A stretch of DNA of 64,000 nucleotides from Serilophus lunatus (Eukaryota > Chordata > Aves > Passeriformes > Eurylaimidae): assembly GCA_013399895.1 (NCBI GenBank), contig VXBA01003139.1, positions 62,001 to 126,000 of the forward strand, read 5' to 3'. The position numbers and the translations under genes are program-made. Under the pieces are notes generated by a model. It did not search any database. It was not told where the DNA came from and was given only the letters and a program-made list of their open reading frames with translations. This document shows positions 25,264-37,917 of this stretch, in pieces (position 1 is the stretch's first letter; every line of letters starts with the position of its first letter).

Positions 25264-26479
25264 GGATCCTGTGGTGGAAAGAGTGAGGTGCCTGTAGGTG
25301 CTGCCACTTTGTCACAGGCTGTCTCTCTTGAGGTGTATTGGGGTAGCATTTCTCCACCCCATCAACTGGCAATCAGTGCTCTTGGTGGTGTACATCTGGA
25401 TTCCTGAGCATTTAACAAAGATTATAAACATTGTTATTTTGCTCTAAAACTGCCCATGATTTAAATGCACCTAATGGAATTATAAGAAAATTTTCCTGAT
25501 GCAAAGTATTATATAAATTCATATTGCAACTATTAGAGTTAGTGAGTGGATACTAGAGTAGATGGGTCACTTTCTCAATTAAATATGACAGTTTTTATAT
25601 ACTGGAGGTTTTACATCAGGGATAAACTGATAATTCCCCCTCTAATATTGGTGTTTAGGGTAATTTTTTATTTAAAAAGCACTTCCTACATATCTGTTTA
25701 GGTCTCTAGTATATTTAAAAGAAGAATTTAAAAATAAGGTAAATCTGGTATACATGTCATGAACTCAAGAAATAAAACAGTGTCTGTATTAGAAAGCAAA
25801 TTTTGCTATAGTAAGATGAACTCCTTATCACATATGAATCATATTTTCTATATATGCTGACATTTCACCGAGTATTTTAAGCTGTATAATTAGTCTTTAA
25901 TTTCAGCAACCAAGTTTAGGGAGGCAGTTGTAACCAAACACCATTGCTTAAATTAAACATCTTTGCTTTAATATCAGTATTGACTTCAGTCACTCCTTGC
26001 ACCTCAGATTATTTTTTTCCATTGTTTTTTCTTGGCTGTTCTGTCCTGTCACAAAATGCATTGATTAAGATTCTCCTAGGAAGAAAAAAAAAAAAATCTT
26101 AAAATCTTTCCTCACCTCTTAATTTGTATCAATAAAAACAGCAAGAGATTCTAGAAGATAGGTCCGCATACTCTCAAAATTCTACACAGAAATGAATTGG
26201 TCAGAGTTGAACTATTTAATAAGGAAACATAAATTTCTGTAGTTGAGCTACATTTTTTTCCTACCATCATATCAAGTAAGTAAGGCTTAGAAATTGGTCA
26301 AAAGTTACTATGGACAACAATTATTTTTTCACTTGCCTTAAAAAGAGTCCTCAAATACTCACTGTACTTAAAAAGACTCAGCAGTCCAATGGCATGTTGG
26401 ATGACTTAACATTTTCCAGATAAGACCGTCTAAAGTCATGAGCTGATTGGAATGCATACACCATTTTCATTCGCCTGTC
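25264..26479. other. AT-rich sequence without recognised features
   Basis: No gene or repeat family recognised; short A-run near 26083-26096. Confidence 0.5.
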
Positions 26480-27185
26480 TAAGAGGAAGGTCCTGCCCCT
26501 TGGTATCAATACAGGCTAGGGGATGAATAGTTTGAGAGCAATCCTGCTGAGAAGCACTAGGAGTGCTGGTGGATGAGAGACTGGATATGTGACAGCCATG
26601 TGCAGTTGCAGCATGACCAATAGGTCAAGGGAGGTGATTCTGCCCCTCTACTCCATTCTGGTAAGACTCTACCTTGATTGCAGCATCCTGGCCTGGAATT
26701 CTCAGTACAAGAAAGACATTGACTTGTTGAAGTAGGTCCAGAGGAGATCCACAACAATGATCAGAGGACTGAAGCACCTCTCCTATGAAAACAAATGGTG
26801 AGAGTTGAGCTTGTTTAGCCTGAAGAAGAGAAACATCCAGGAAGACCTTATTGTGCCCTTCCAGCACTTGATGAGGGGCTGCAAGAGTGATGGGGATGGA
26901 CTAGTTAAAAGGGCAGATAGTGACAGGAAAAGAGGGCATGGTTTTAAACTGAGAAAGGGTAGATTAACATATAAGGAAGGAATTCTTTACTGTGAGAGTG
27001 GTGAAACATTGGGATAGTTTTCCTGGAAACATTGTAGATGGGACATTCAAAGTCGGGCTGGACAGGGCTCTGAACCTGATCTATTTGAAAATGTACCTTT
27101 TCATTACAAGGGGTTTTGAACTAGATGACCTTTAAAGGCCCCTTTCATCTCAAGCTACTCTAGGATTCTGTAAATCTATGATTTT
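26480..27185 (+). mobile_element. CR1 LINE, older 5'-truncated copy
   Basis: About 700 bases following CR1 from the C-terminal part of ORF2 to the tail. Landmarks are GAGGTGATTCTGCCCCTCTA near 26630, TGAAGCACCTCTCCTATGA near 26771, TTTAGCCTGAAGAAGAG near 26814, GTTTTAAACTGAGAAAGG near 26941, TTGAACTAGATGACCTTTAA near 27116 and the worn tail GGATTCTGTAAATCTATGA near 27164. The coding part is broken by several stops and frameshifts; a piece stays open at 26805-27017. Many changes, so older than the copy at 53650. Confidence 0.9.
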
Positions 27186-28049
27186 ACCTAACAATTTTCA
27201 GTTCTGCTTTTGGAACAATGAAACAAACTTCTATTTCTAACTTTGGACATAAAACCGTAATTTAGTGTTGCCATTTACTTAGTGGCATAGGGTGTAATCC
27301 ACTGATTTACTCATCCTTTCTTGTTCATATAGTATATAATTTTAGTCCATAAAGAAAGCTGTTGTTAGAAATGCACCATCAGAAATAAAGCACCAATCAA
27401 CAAGAATTGAAGAGCAAGAACTTGAGCTTTAATTTAAGCAAAAATTACTGAACTGCAACTAATGTCAAACTAACTACTGACCTTCCTTAACAGAGGCATT
27501 AATTTGATGAACAAAGGGAGCAAAGTGCATGATTCGACAATCCATATGAGATGTTGTGCAGTACAGTGGTTTTACAACATAAATGAAAAAAAATTTGATA
27601 AGAACATTAAACTAAAAGAATTTTCTTGCAGCTAAGGATTGTATGCTAAAATTTCATAAGGTGAAAAGAGTTAGGCTGAGCTTTCCTAAAGACAGATACC
27701 ATGTGTATTTAAATATGCATCAAATACATGGAAGATAAAAATTAATTCCCAAATTAACATTGATTTCACAGAATCACAGGATATACTGTTATGTATATAT
27801 ATATACATAAATGGCAAGGTATTTAATCACATCACCTTATATAAAACAATTATAAAAAACTCCTCCTTCATCTTTTTCTACTTGTGATGTGCACTTGTCT
27901 TAATACATAGCAACGATTTCATAAATATACATTCAAGGAAGAGTATAATATTTTCTGTGGCACTTCTTACGACAGATAAGTTCTTCATAAATAACAAGGA
28001 ATTTGTCTTTGAAATATATCTACTGGACAGAATGAAACTCGTTTTGTTT
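27186..28049. other. AT-rich sequence; perfect 22-bp palindrome
   Basis: No gene recognised. A perfect TA-rich palindrome lies at 27789-27810. Confidence 0.5.
27789..27810. repeat. Perfect 22-bp AT palindrome
   Basis: The sequence from TTATGTATATA to its mirror complement TATATACATAA is fully self-complementary. Its core is a short (TA)n run, so slippage explains most of it; the TTATG/CATAA arms are the part beyond a plain TA repeat. Confidence 0.85.
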
Positions 28050-28835
28050 GTTTTATGCCACAAAGTTTTGGAAGAAGCAGGCCTGCAGGAGTAGCTTATG
28101 TGAGAAAACAGCAGAAGATTTTACCTGTCCATCAGCTTGTTCCAAGATGGACCTACTGCTGGCCAAAGCTGAGTGAATCAATGAAATTGGTAGCATAGGG
28201 AAAAACTGCTGCACATCAGCAGCTGGGACAAAAGAGTGAGAATATGTAAGAGAAACCAAGGTCAGTGAAGAAGGAGAGGGAGGAATTGCTCCAGGTGCCA
28301 GAGCTGAGGTTCCTCTGCAGCCTGTGGTGAGGATCATGGTAAGGCAGGCTGTCCCCCTGCAACTCATGGAGATAAACAGGGGAACACATATCTGCCTGCA
28401 GACAGTGGAGTACTCCATGCCGGAACAAGTGATGTTTTTCAGAATGTGTCCTGAAAGAAACTGTGAGCCCATGGAGAGCCTGTGCTGGAGAAGCTTCATG
28501 CAGGAAACAAGGCCAACCTGCAGGAACCATTGGCCAAGGACGTGGAGCCAATGCTGGACAGGTTTTCTGTTAGCAACTGTGGGCCCACAGCGTATCCAGA
28601 CTGCTGGGGCAATCAGTTTCTAAAGAATAAGAAAAGACACATGCCAGAGCAGTTTGTGAAGAACTGCAGCCCACTGGAATGATCAATATAGGAGATGAAT
28701 GAAGGACTATCTCCCATGGGTGAGATTCTATCTAGAGTGGGGAAAGCACATGAGGAGGAAGGCATGTGTGGAATAACTTCAAAATCCATTCCCTATGTCC
28801 CTGTGATACAAGGGGAGGAGGTGGAGAATTCATGC
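28050..28835 (+). mobile_element. LTR fragment of an avian endogenous retrovirus, family A
   Basis: Plus-strand copy of the LTR type seen at 4328-5355 on the other strand. The 5' part (GCCACAAAGTTTTGGAAG near 28058) is present, followed by CAAGATGGACCTACTGCTGG, GAGAATATGTAAGAGAAACC, CCAGGTGCCAGAGCTGAGG and CAGCCTGTGGTGAGGATCATG, and the series of units with GAACTGCAGCCC. It stops in the block around GGGGAGGAGGTGGAGAA (28811-28827), so the 3' third is missing. Open frames here on both strands (28053-28551 minus, 28324-28682 plus) are not genes. Confidence 0.7.
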
Positions 28836-28869
28836 ATCAAGTTATTGCATTAAGGTTATGGAAATTTGT

Positions 28870-29163
28870 CAGAGAATAAACTCCTCTGCATTCCAGCTGG
28901 TCCTCAGAGGTCAGAGGGGCTGGGTGCAGTTTGGCTTAATTTCTGATTATAGTTAATTTGTTACTATCAGCCTGGTTGAATTCAATAAGAAATTGCATGA
29001 GTACAGATTCACCAATAGTACAGTTCACTGATTCCATACTATAGGTCTGGCCAATTTCAAAAGAACTCACACAATCCAGACTCATGAATACCATGGTTTA
29101 TTGAAGCAACGCAAAGGCAAATTCAAATGTATAGTAACAGAGACCTAGTAGTGTTACATATAT

Positions 29164-29197
<34 letters not shown>

Positions 29198-29700
29198 CTC
29201 AAAATAGTCTTCCCTGAAACATTGGGCTTTGATTTCTCCACCCCAGAGAACCTTCAGCTGTTAGGCCTCGCTCAAGCCAGGTGCTGGATAAGCAAAGGGG
29301 CTCAGTATGATGACCCACTATGAAGAAAGATACCCCTAAAATGCCAGGAAGTGGAAGAACTTGAAAAATTCATTTTCAAAGATAAGAATACTAAACATAA
29401 TCGTGTCTACTCCAGGCATGAAAGAATCCAAAACTTTTTCCTTTCCAAGCCTTCTTAAAGCCTTGAGTGGCCCTCCTCACAGGGCTTCCAAGGTTGCCTA
29501 TGACAACATTATCTTTTCAGGGAGTTAAATGTTCTGTAACTCTGTAGACAGAGAGACATCCAAGCTGTTTGTGGGAAAAATAAAAAGAATGCCTCTTCCA
29601 GGCAGGAAAGACCTCTAAGTGAAATAAGCCCTAGCTCCTTGTAATAATCTTGTGGAAAAAATGGTTTTCTGCACTCACACTCACACTTCAGGGGAAAGAA
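28870..29700 (-). mobile_element. Possible further LTR, unclassified, minus strand
   Basis: On the minus strand CTTCAATAAACCATGG (29092-29107, polyadenylation signal at 29097-29102) has the look of an LTR R-U5 junction. A TATA-rich stretch (29156-29198) lies upstream at promoter distance, and the ~500 bases beyond it are richer in G+C than the surroundings. I recognise no family and see no clear TG/CA ends or target duplication. The call rests on layout only. Confidence 0.25.
29156..29198 (+). repeat. (TA)n / (CATA)n microsatellite
   Basis: Mixed TA and CATA repeat, about 43 bases. In the minus-strand reading it sits about 55 bases upstream of an AATAAA signal. Confidence 0.9.
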
Positions 29701-32234
29701 GCATCTTAGATGTTTAAAGGCTCATGATGAAAATGAATGAGAAAAGTAAGAGGGTTTGCAAACAATAAGGAAGTTTTGCTAGTAAACAGTTTTGTTAATA
29801 AATTGCACACTTGTCATAGGAATTGCTGTGTTAGTCCCTGAACTTCTGTATAAGCACATGGCGGTGGGTTTTTGATAAAGAGGTTGCTTGTTTCTGAGCA
29901 TCAGCATTCTAACACAATGCAATTTATTCCAATCACACTTCTCATTCAAAGTGCATTTCAAGTACACATTGGTTTGGCTAGTGGGAACCCTGATTTTCAG
30001 TTTAAGCACCAGGGAATGAGAAATGCACAGTTAATGATCACCTGTGAGGAATAGTGTTAAAATAATTTGTTCAGCATCACATTAAAAATCTACAGAGGAA
30101 TTAAGGAAATAATTGAACATTCAGTGCTGACATCCAGATGCCTCAGCCATTTCTTTCTTAGCTGTATTCATTCACTATACACTTTCCAATTTCAATCAGA
30201 AAAGAGACTGGGTACTGGTAACACGGCTATGCATCTTCAATAGTCAATAATGATTTTTCTTTTGTGTTGCAGTGGTTTCTAATGTTTCTTTGGCAAGATT
30301 TTTTTTTTTTTTTACTTCCTACAGGTTTAAAACTATGCCTCCATTATTTGAAACTGCTTAGCTCCTCTGCAGTGGTTACTTGGAGGATTGAAACTGAAAG
30401 ATGATGTACTGAGTAAGGCAATTGTAAACAGCAATAGGCTATGTACCTTAAAAGTGATCAAGTTCTTTGTTAGTAGGGTGACAAAATGGTGGAGGGAGGA
30501 ATCTGTTCCACCTGTAACAGTCTTAGTTGTTTGGTTCGGTTTTGTTTGATTTTACAGATACCGACTCACTCACTGAAACTTGACACATTGGCTAATAGAC
30601 ATGATATAAAACTTGTTCCTATGATGGAATCACTGAATCTGAGTAAACTCTTTAGTTAAATGTGTATCCAAAGCACAGTATACATTGGTCTCATACCAAT
30701 TTGCTCAGAAATCTGCCCAGAAACTGCCAAAAGACAAATTCTTAATTGTTTATAATTAATTTTTATAACTAATGCACAATTATACTTATCATTGCATAAT
30801 CTTCTATTTCAAATCTGAATAAAGCATATTCTTTTTTTTCCTCTCATGCTTCTAATCTATAAACAGGCAGAAATAAAATAATTCAGAATGACCTTAATTT
30901 TGTCATAGTATGCCTCAGAGGCTGAGAAATTTGGAGATAGTGACAGTAGAATTCCTCTTTCCCACACAACCAAATCATATTCACTCCAGAAATAATTGCT
31001 AGTATTTTTTGATGATAATATGTGGCAAATTTATGGTTATATGTTGAAAAATGGATTTTGAGATACACAATATTAGTAGACAAAGATTTATTTTTTGAGG
31101 TTATTATGAGGAATATTTCTGATCTCAGTGTTACATGATCCTTACCAAAAGCTTTTCCGTCCAAAAAATAATGGAAGTATTTACTTCTTTTTTTTTTTTT
31201 TTTGATAGACTCTTCCAAGTACTTATTAACACACAGAGAAATAGTATTTCCTTAAACCTTTCTCAGATTAATTTTTCTCCCCATGAAAACCCCCCAAATA
31301 GCAATGTGATATGTAAGAGCTAAAGTGTTTGATTGAAAATATCTTACAGAAATTGCTAGCTAACCTCAACTGTAAAAGTTACTCAGCTTCTGGAAGCAGC
31401 CCACAAGAAATATGACATGATTTATTCAAGTAATAGCAGATTCAACAAAAGAAAAGCAAAAAAAGATACAAGATGCTCTCCAATGCCTACTGATACCTCT
31501 GTTTAAACTGAAACACTTATTACAAGTATTCTGGAGGAAATGGCAGTTTCAATCTGTTTTGACGTTAGGAAGATATGTTGGATCTTTATATGTTATTATC
31601 AGGTATATTAGTAAAATATATATTTGTTTTTTGGATGATATCCAGAAATATCACATTTATTTGGATTCCAATGAGTCATCATTCATTTTTTTCTATAGTG
31701 TTTATTCATTGTTTCATCTGAAACAATGTTGCTCATAAAAGCAATAATATAGAATTTCTCTGCATTTTCTATTCAGATTTTTCTAAAATTCATATGATGT
31801 GCAGTAGCCTGGAATAACTTTGTTTGACTGACCTTTGCTAACATCATATTATTAATTTAAAACTTGAGTGTTCATTATGGTTGTAATTTTGTATCCAGAA
31901 GCAGATGAACTGGAGAAATAAATTATCTATCCTTTTTTTGGCTTTTTTGTTGTTTTTTGTTTTTTTTTTTTTACTAATGGAATGCCAGGAACAATATTCT
32001 GCTGTATAATACATACATTATTTTATCTCTTTGCAACTGCAGCGATGTGTTGCAGTGGATGTCAAGTATTGCTAAACTTTCAGGGAAAAAAGGTCAAATA
32101 AATTTCCTAAGATTCCCCATTTAATATCCTCATAATGAACTCCTGAATTTCTTTCAGTCTTGACTTCTCTCCTACAATCCCATTCAAAGTGATACAAAAG
32201 AGTTGAGAGTGAGAGTTATTGTCAGTCCATAATG
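29701..32234. other. AT-rich sequence without recognised genes
   Basis: T-runs at about 30299-30314, 31190-31203 and 31960-31973. Open frames up to 111 codons (30883-31218 minus) are unrecognised; its N-terminal Lys run is the T-tract on the other strand. Confidence 0.5.
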
Positions 32235-32697
32235 TCTCCTCTCTGACATTTCTTTTTCCTCAAATTTTTTGTCTGCTCCAGTGTGGGTCCTTCCTTGGGT
32301 TGCAGTTATTTCAGAGGCTATCCAACTCTTGAATCACAGTCTGTCACGGGCTGCAGCATAGATATCTGTTTGGCTGTTGTCTTCCCCTGGGGTTGAAATA
32401 GAGTTTCTGATTCAGCATTTAGAGCACCTCCTCCCTTTCCTTCTTACACCTTTGTGTCTGCAGGCCTGTTTCTCACACTTTTTTTCCTCGTTCCTCACTG
32501 CCTGTGCAACACTTTGCCCTTTCTTAAGTACATTTTCCCAGAGCTGCCATCATCATGGTTTCTCAGCACCACTATGCCCTGTGATGGGGTAGTTGGAGCT
32601 AGCAGGAACCATCAGTGTTTGCACAAGGCAGGCTCAGCCTTATAGAGGCCACTGCTGAAGGCCCTCTGCTACCAACACTGAGACACTTTCTCCCAGT
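32235..32697 (-). mobile_element. LTR fragment of an avian endogenous retrovirus, family A relative
   Basis: Minus-strand fragment with the same block order as 4328-5355. In plus-strand coordinates the blocks are GCTCCAGTGTGGGTCCTTCC at 32276, GTCACGGGCTGCAGCATAG at 32344, AGAGCACCTCCTCCCTTTCC at 32421, TTTGTGTCTGCAGG at 32451, GAGGCCACTGCTGAAGG at 32645 and CCTCTGCTACCAACACTGAG at 32661. It keeps the 5' half of the LTR and lacks the 3' half. It has more differences from the 4328 copy than the 28050 copy, so it may be a sister subfamily. Confidence 0.65.
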
Positions 32698-35600
32698 AAA
32701 GCAGATAACAAAGATACAGCCATTCTGATGAATGAACCTGCTGTGGCTGAGAACTTGTGAAAAGAACAACACTGTCAATAAAGAAGCAGAAATGGATTTC
32801 ATGCAGCCAATGTATTTAACATTTCATAGAAATCAGGAATATATGCAATTAAACTTGAAGGATAAAAAACATTTTGAATATTATGTAGATAAGGTAGATG
32901 CAGTAGAGAGGTACTTAAAATGTGGTGTAAAATACATTCTGATAAAATATTGCTTTTTTATTGTTTGGCTTTTTTTTTTTTTAATTTAGTGTCATTTGAG
33001 ACAGGTACTTGAGATAAGAATTACAACGTTAAAATACACCTATGAATGTGCAGCAATATTCTATTGTATTTTTTTACCTGGGACTTCATAAATTTCATGT
33101 TGCATTTGAAGAAAAAAATCAACAAAAACACAGGATGTGATTTTTTAAACTTGTTTTATGATGCTTTCTCTACTTCTGAAGTATAGATTACCAAATTACT
33201 CTTTCCACTTTGATAGAAATGTCTCTACAACTTCTATTTTCTTTGCTTTCTTTGTCATGATTTTTTTTTGTTATAAACAGAAGCAGTCTTTATATTTGTT
33301 CTGAGCACTGCACCTAGGTGTTGGAGGTCTATTTGTTTCCTTAGTGCTGAGCTGTGTGTACAGAATGCATTCCCTCAGCTATATATAATAAGGGAAGAAT
33401 ACACATGTGTTTAAATCTGGCCTTGTTAGGTTACCTGTGTTCAGAATTTCTAGAGTTTGAGAGGCTGATACAGCAAGCATTTCTTGTAAAAATGATGCGG
33501 TTTGTTTTATCAGAAAGTCTTGTTAAACATCACCTTTTATAAATGTTGAAACGGATCAAAGTAGTTGACATCTGACCTTTCAAGAGATTGTTTAAACATA
33601 CAAGGCTGCATAGGAAATTACCTGCTGGAAGAAATAAATAGAGGTTTCAAGACAGTCATTTGAATGGAATGAACAGGTCTAAATTGTATTCATCTGCACA
33701 AATGTGGACAACTACGATTTACAGCTCAGTTAATCCTGTAGACTTTCTACATAATGAATGGAGAATATTAGGTGTCATCTACACTGCTGACTTAATCTAA
33801 CAAAGGAAGTGACTCTTGACTCCCTGGGCATTTGCACCAGTGTGATTCATGTCAACTATTTTTCAGGTCACATCCTCTAAAGCTGACAGGTGGCATCCAG
33901 AGCTTCTATACTATCATTCAGCTCCAGATTCAAGACATATAGACTTAGAAGTCTAGGCAGACAGGGTCAGTGCAGCTGCTGCCAAAAGATGGCATGTGCA
34001 GTTTGAGACGCCTTAAAGTATTTTACTTGATGTCTGACTACCAATACCTGGACACAGATATTCTATTGGTCCTTTATTAGGTCTACCACCCTTGTACATA
34101 GCTTGAACACTCATGGGAGATCTATGTCTTTTCTGAGCAGCAGCTGAAGATCAAGCAAGATCCACAAGGAAATATCAAATGACATTTCCTACATAGGGCA
34201 ACAGAATTAGGCCTCATATCGACAAATATGTGGGACTCTTGCAAACCTTGCAACATATTTTTCAACCCTAAGTAAATTTTCTGTGTTGAATAGAGTGTCT
34301 TAAATGCCATTAGGTGCATACGTTTAGAGAACTGAATCCCATAACCAATCTTCACTTCCACTAAAAATATAACACGACTTTTAGGTAGAAACCTACGTTA
34401 GACATCTGCATTTTTATATTTATAATACATGGCTTATTTTAGTTCATTTATTGCAAATATGGAAATTCAAGTGAGATTAATATTATTCTGTTTGTACAGT
34501 TATTGCATCTATAACTTTCACATTTATGAAAATCCTTATCTCATGATACTGTAGTATTATAGGTCCTAAACATTTGCAAAGGGTTGAACGAAATAGTGTT
34601 TTCAGGACTCATCTGTTCATTGTGCACAAAGATTTTAAACTGATACATTCATGATTGTTAATTGAACAGAAGCTGACTCTGTTTCAAGCTCGTTTCCAAA
34701 AAGACTTAGTAAAAAGGGTTATTATTTCTCAGAGTTGACTGGCTCATACCTGTCTAGCTTCTTACAATATTTCAGGTAAGTGTAAATTTATAGGCAGAAG
34801 TTCTAAATGCCTGTCCATGAGGTACTTAAAGCAATGGCAATGCATAATGTTAGATGAGCGAATTTCCAAAAACAATAAAGGTTTCAACATCAAAAGATCA
34901 TGAAATAAGTATTCATATTGCCAATTCTTTGTGAAAAGCATTGTCTAAAAGTCAGAGAAGAAGCAGAGGATAGTGATAAAAGCTATGCTCCACTGAATAA
35001 GAAAATTCGAAAGAGCTCAGTGGTGTGTTAAATAAAATATGATATTCCAGGTATATTTCAGGGGGGAAAAAAAAAATAAAAAAAAATGTTGAAGTTTAAA
35101 AAGTGACCTCTGCTTTCTGTTTATCTGCAAAGAGACCTAGTATTCTGTTTTGCTCATTACAGAGAAAATAGAATCCTCCAGGTAAATCAGAAAAGCCAGT
35201 CTTCCTGCTGACTACTTTGCTGACTTCAAGTCACTCAAATGTGTGTGTTTGGTTTCTTTAATCTGTATTTTAACTATCTCACCAAAACATACTTCATATT
35301 TTGCACAAAGTCAGTGTATGGTGACTGTATTAAGGAAAATGGCAGAGTTTGCACTTATAAAGAACACATAGAAACAGAAGGTGTATAGATATAAAACAAG
35401 ATATTTCTTAGATTTGGGATCTAAAGGTTTAAAGCTTTTGGCACCAGGTAATATTCATCTGTTTTTATATTCACCCTGGACTACCTTCTAGAGAAAAGCA
35501 ATGTATTCCAAACCTCTTGCGGCTTCAAAATTAAAAAAAAGAGAAATGAAGAATGAGCATGAGATTGAAGTCACAACTAGACCTGCACAGAGAATGAAAT

Positions 35601-37573
35601 TCATACACTCAAGAAGAAAAATCTGTGAATAAAACAAAAGAAGTTGATTGACTGTCTCTCTTCTGATCGTTCAAATATGTTGGCAAAACACTTTTCCTTC
35701 CTTCCATATATGACATAAGAAAATGGTATGCTTGTGAGTAAATACATTCATTTTAATTCACATAAAGGGTAAATATTACCTGACATGCTATCAGGACTTA
35801 AAATTATTTTTCTTAGTCTTGTATACATATTGATTTTTAAGTATGATTCTTAGATTTCAGATTGAAAATCCTCAGAAGTAAGAAATATTTAAGCAGGATC
35901 TTATGGTTGTATCGACACTAATAGTGCTGTCTGCACTGAAAGTGCTCTGAACTGTTCCTGAGAACTAAAGGAAACTCCATAATACAGTCTGCTTCTATGC
36001 TAGCAAAGCACATTAGGCTTCCAAAGACTGTCTACTGGGTAAGAACAACTTAAGAGCTAATCCATGCCCAGGAACTACTAGGATTATTTGGAATGGGGCA
36101 AATCTGTTCCAGGGAATATGTCAATGGTTCATTAGTAAACACAGCCCAGTGTACACTAAATTTAATACTACATATTCATATCTTGTGTTAACTGTACCCT
36201 GGGGTTTTTTGCATTTGTTTTGTGTCTGAATAACAATACCTTGCAAGTAGATGTAAAATTAAATGTTTATATTTCACAATATAGCTATAAGAAATCCCAA
36301 AGCTAAATTCTAGAATTTATGTAATTTTCATGCAAATAACATGTTTTACCTTCTAACAAACAAATTCATTGGTATCTTATTTCTCTCTTCAGTATACAGA
36401 AAGCCAAATGATTGGAACAAACAAGAGTGGGAGCTTAAAATGATTTCCTTAAAACAACAAAAGGAATCAGTGCAGATAAAACCAGAACCAAATATCCTGC
36501 CCTATGTTGTATTTAATTAGTCAATGCTACCTTTTGTTCCATAGTTTAAATAATAGTATTCTACATATCTATTTCCATCAACATAGAGATTTTTAACTTT
36601 GTAATTTTATCCCAATTATCAAACATTAACTGCCAACAAAAGCTGTGAAATCTTGCAGATTCAAATTATCCACCATAGAAAATAGGTATTATAATTAGTG
36701 CATGACATATTTTTGAGTAACTGTGTTTGTCTACAGAAAACTGAGGAAGCAGAACTGAAATTCTTATTTCATAATGAATTAAATGCAACAAAATGTGTCT
36801 GGTTCTTTAAAAAGTAAATACTCACAGCTTGAATCTGGAAAATATGCTTCCTTCACTTATTATTTTTAATGTGTTTAACTGGCAAAATCAATTTTTTAAT
36901 AGCTTTCCTATAAAAAACCATACAAACTTGATAAGATCAGAAGAGTTAATAAGTTCCATTTTCTCGATAACTCATCTGCAGTCATCCCAATATGTGAAGA
37001 AAGTTACAAGCAGTCTTTCCTACTTTCCTGTAGCTGACCTTACTTGATTTATTTTGGAATTCCTCTGAGAAGATATTGCTTATATTAGTCTGAATATATC
37101 ATGAGAAGAGAACTAGCTGGTGTTCTTGTGCAAACACCTGTCAGTATTGTGATTAAACAGAAGTAATAACCAAAATTTGAAAACACATGTTCAGGTTTAA
37201 TAAGGAAAGACAGAAAATTAAATACTCCACAGCTTTCTGATTGTTGTGGATTAGCCTTGCTCTTCCACTTCTCTGCAGCAGAACTGGGGAGAAAACCAGA
37301 AGGCAAAAGGGAAAAAACTTGTGGGATGTGGTAGAGACAGTTTAATAGTAAAAGCAGCATATTAAGAAACATAATAGAAATAATTGATTCACCACATCAT
37401 TTCCAGGAAAGTAAGACTTCATCATGTGTATGTTACTTGGAAAGACAAATGTAACTCCCCCTCTTTCCATCTTCTTCCCCCAGTTTTTTTACTGAGCATG
37501 ATGGCATATGGCATGGGTCATCCCCTTGGTCAGTTGAGGTCAGCTGTCCTTCATGTGTTCCCTGAAAACTTCC
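32698..37573. other. AT-rich sequence without recognised genes
   Basis: Nearly 5 kb without any CR1, LTR or protein match that I can see. A-rich tract at about 35066-35088. All open frames are short and unrecognised. Confidence 0.5.
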
Positions 37574-37917
37574 TAGAATCATAAAATCACAGAATAGTTT
37601 GGGTTGAAAAGAACTTTTAAACATAACTTAGACCAATCCTGCTGCCATGGGTAGCGACATCTTTCACTAGATCGGATGGTTCAAAGCCCATGCAACCTGA
37701 CTGTGGACAAGTCTGATGATGTGGCATCCACAACTTCCCAGGGAAAACCTGTTCCAGGGTCTCACCATTCTCATTGAAAAAACAAACAAACAAACAAAAA
37801 CAAAACAAAAAACACTTCCTTGTGTCCAATCTAAACATACTCTCTTTTAGTTTCCCTATTATCTCTTTTCTTCTCATTTCCAGATCTTGATTAAAAGTCT
37901 CTCCCTGTACCCCCAGT
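37574..37917 (-). mobile_element. CR1 LINE, 3' fragment, minus strand
   Basis: In plus coordinates the tail AATCATAAAATCACAGAATA lies at 37577, then AGTTTGGGTTGAAAAGAAC, CTGCTGCCATGGGTAGCGAC (37639), TTCACTAGATCGG, GTGGCATCCACAACTTCCC (37720) and CCTGTTCCAGGGTCTCACC (37748). It is interrupted by a (CAAA)n tract at 37777-37814 and continues to CTCTCCCTGTACC near 37907. Part of the minus open frame 37617-38069 runs through it and is not a gene. Confidence 0.88.
37777..37814 (+). repeat. (CAAA)n microsatellite inside CR1
   Basis: A CAAA/A-rich run within the end of the CR1 coding region, where the family normally encodes a short Lys/Phe-rich block. It shows later expansion inside a dead copy. 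Confidence 0.9.

Noticed and set aside
27765..27780. TTCACAGAATCACAGG, like a CR1 tail
   Set aside because: No CR1 sequence follows on either side; a short match of this kind occurs by chance.
28053..28682. Open frames of 99-148 codons on both strands
   Set aside because: They lie within a family A LTR fragment and have no domain.
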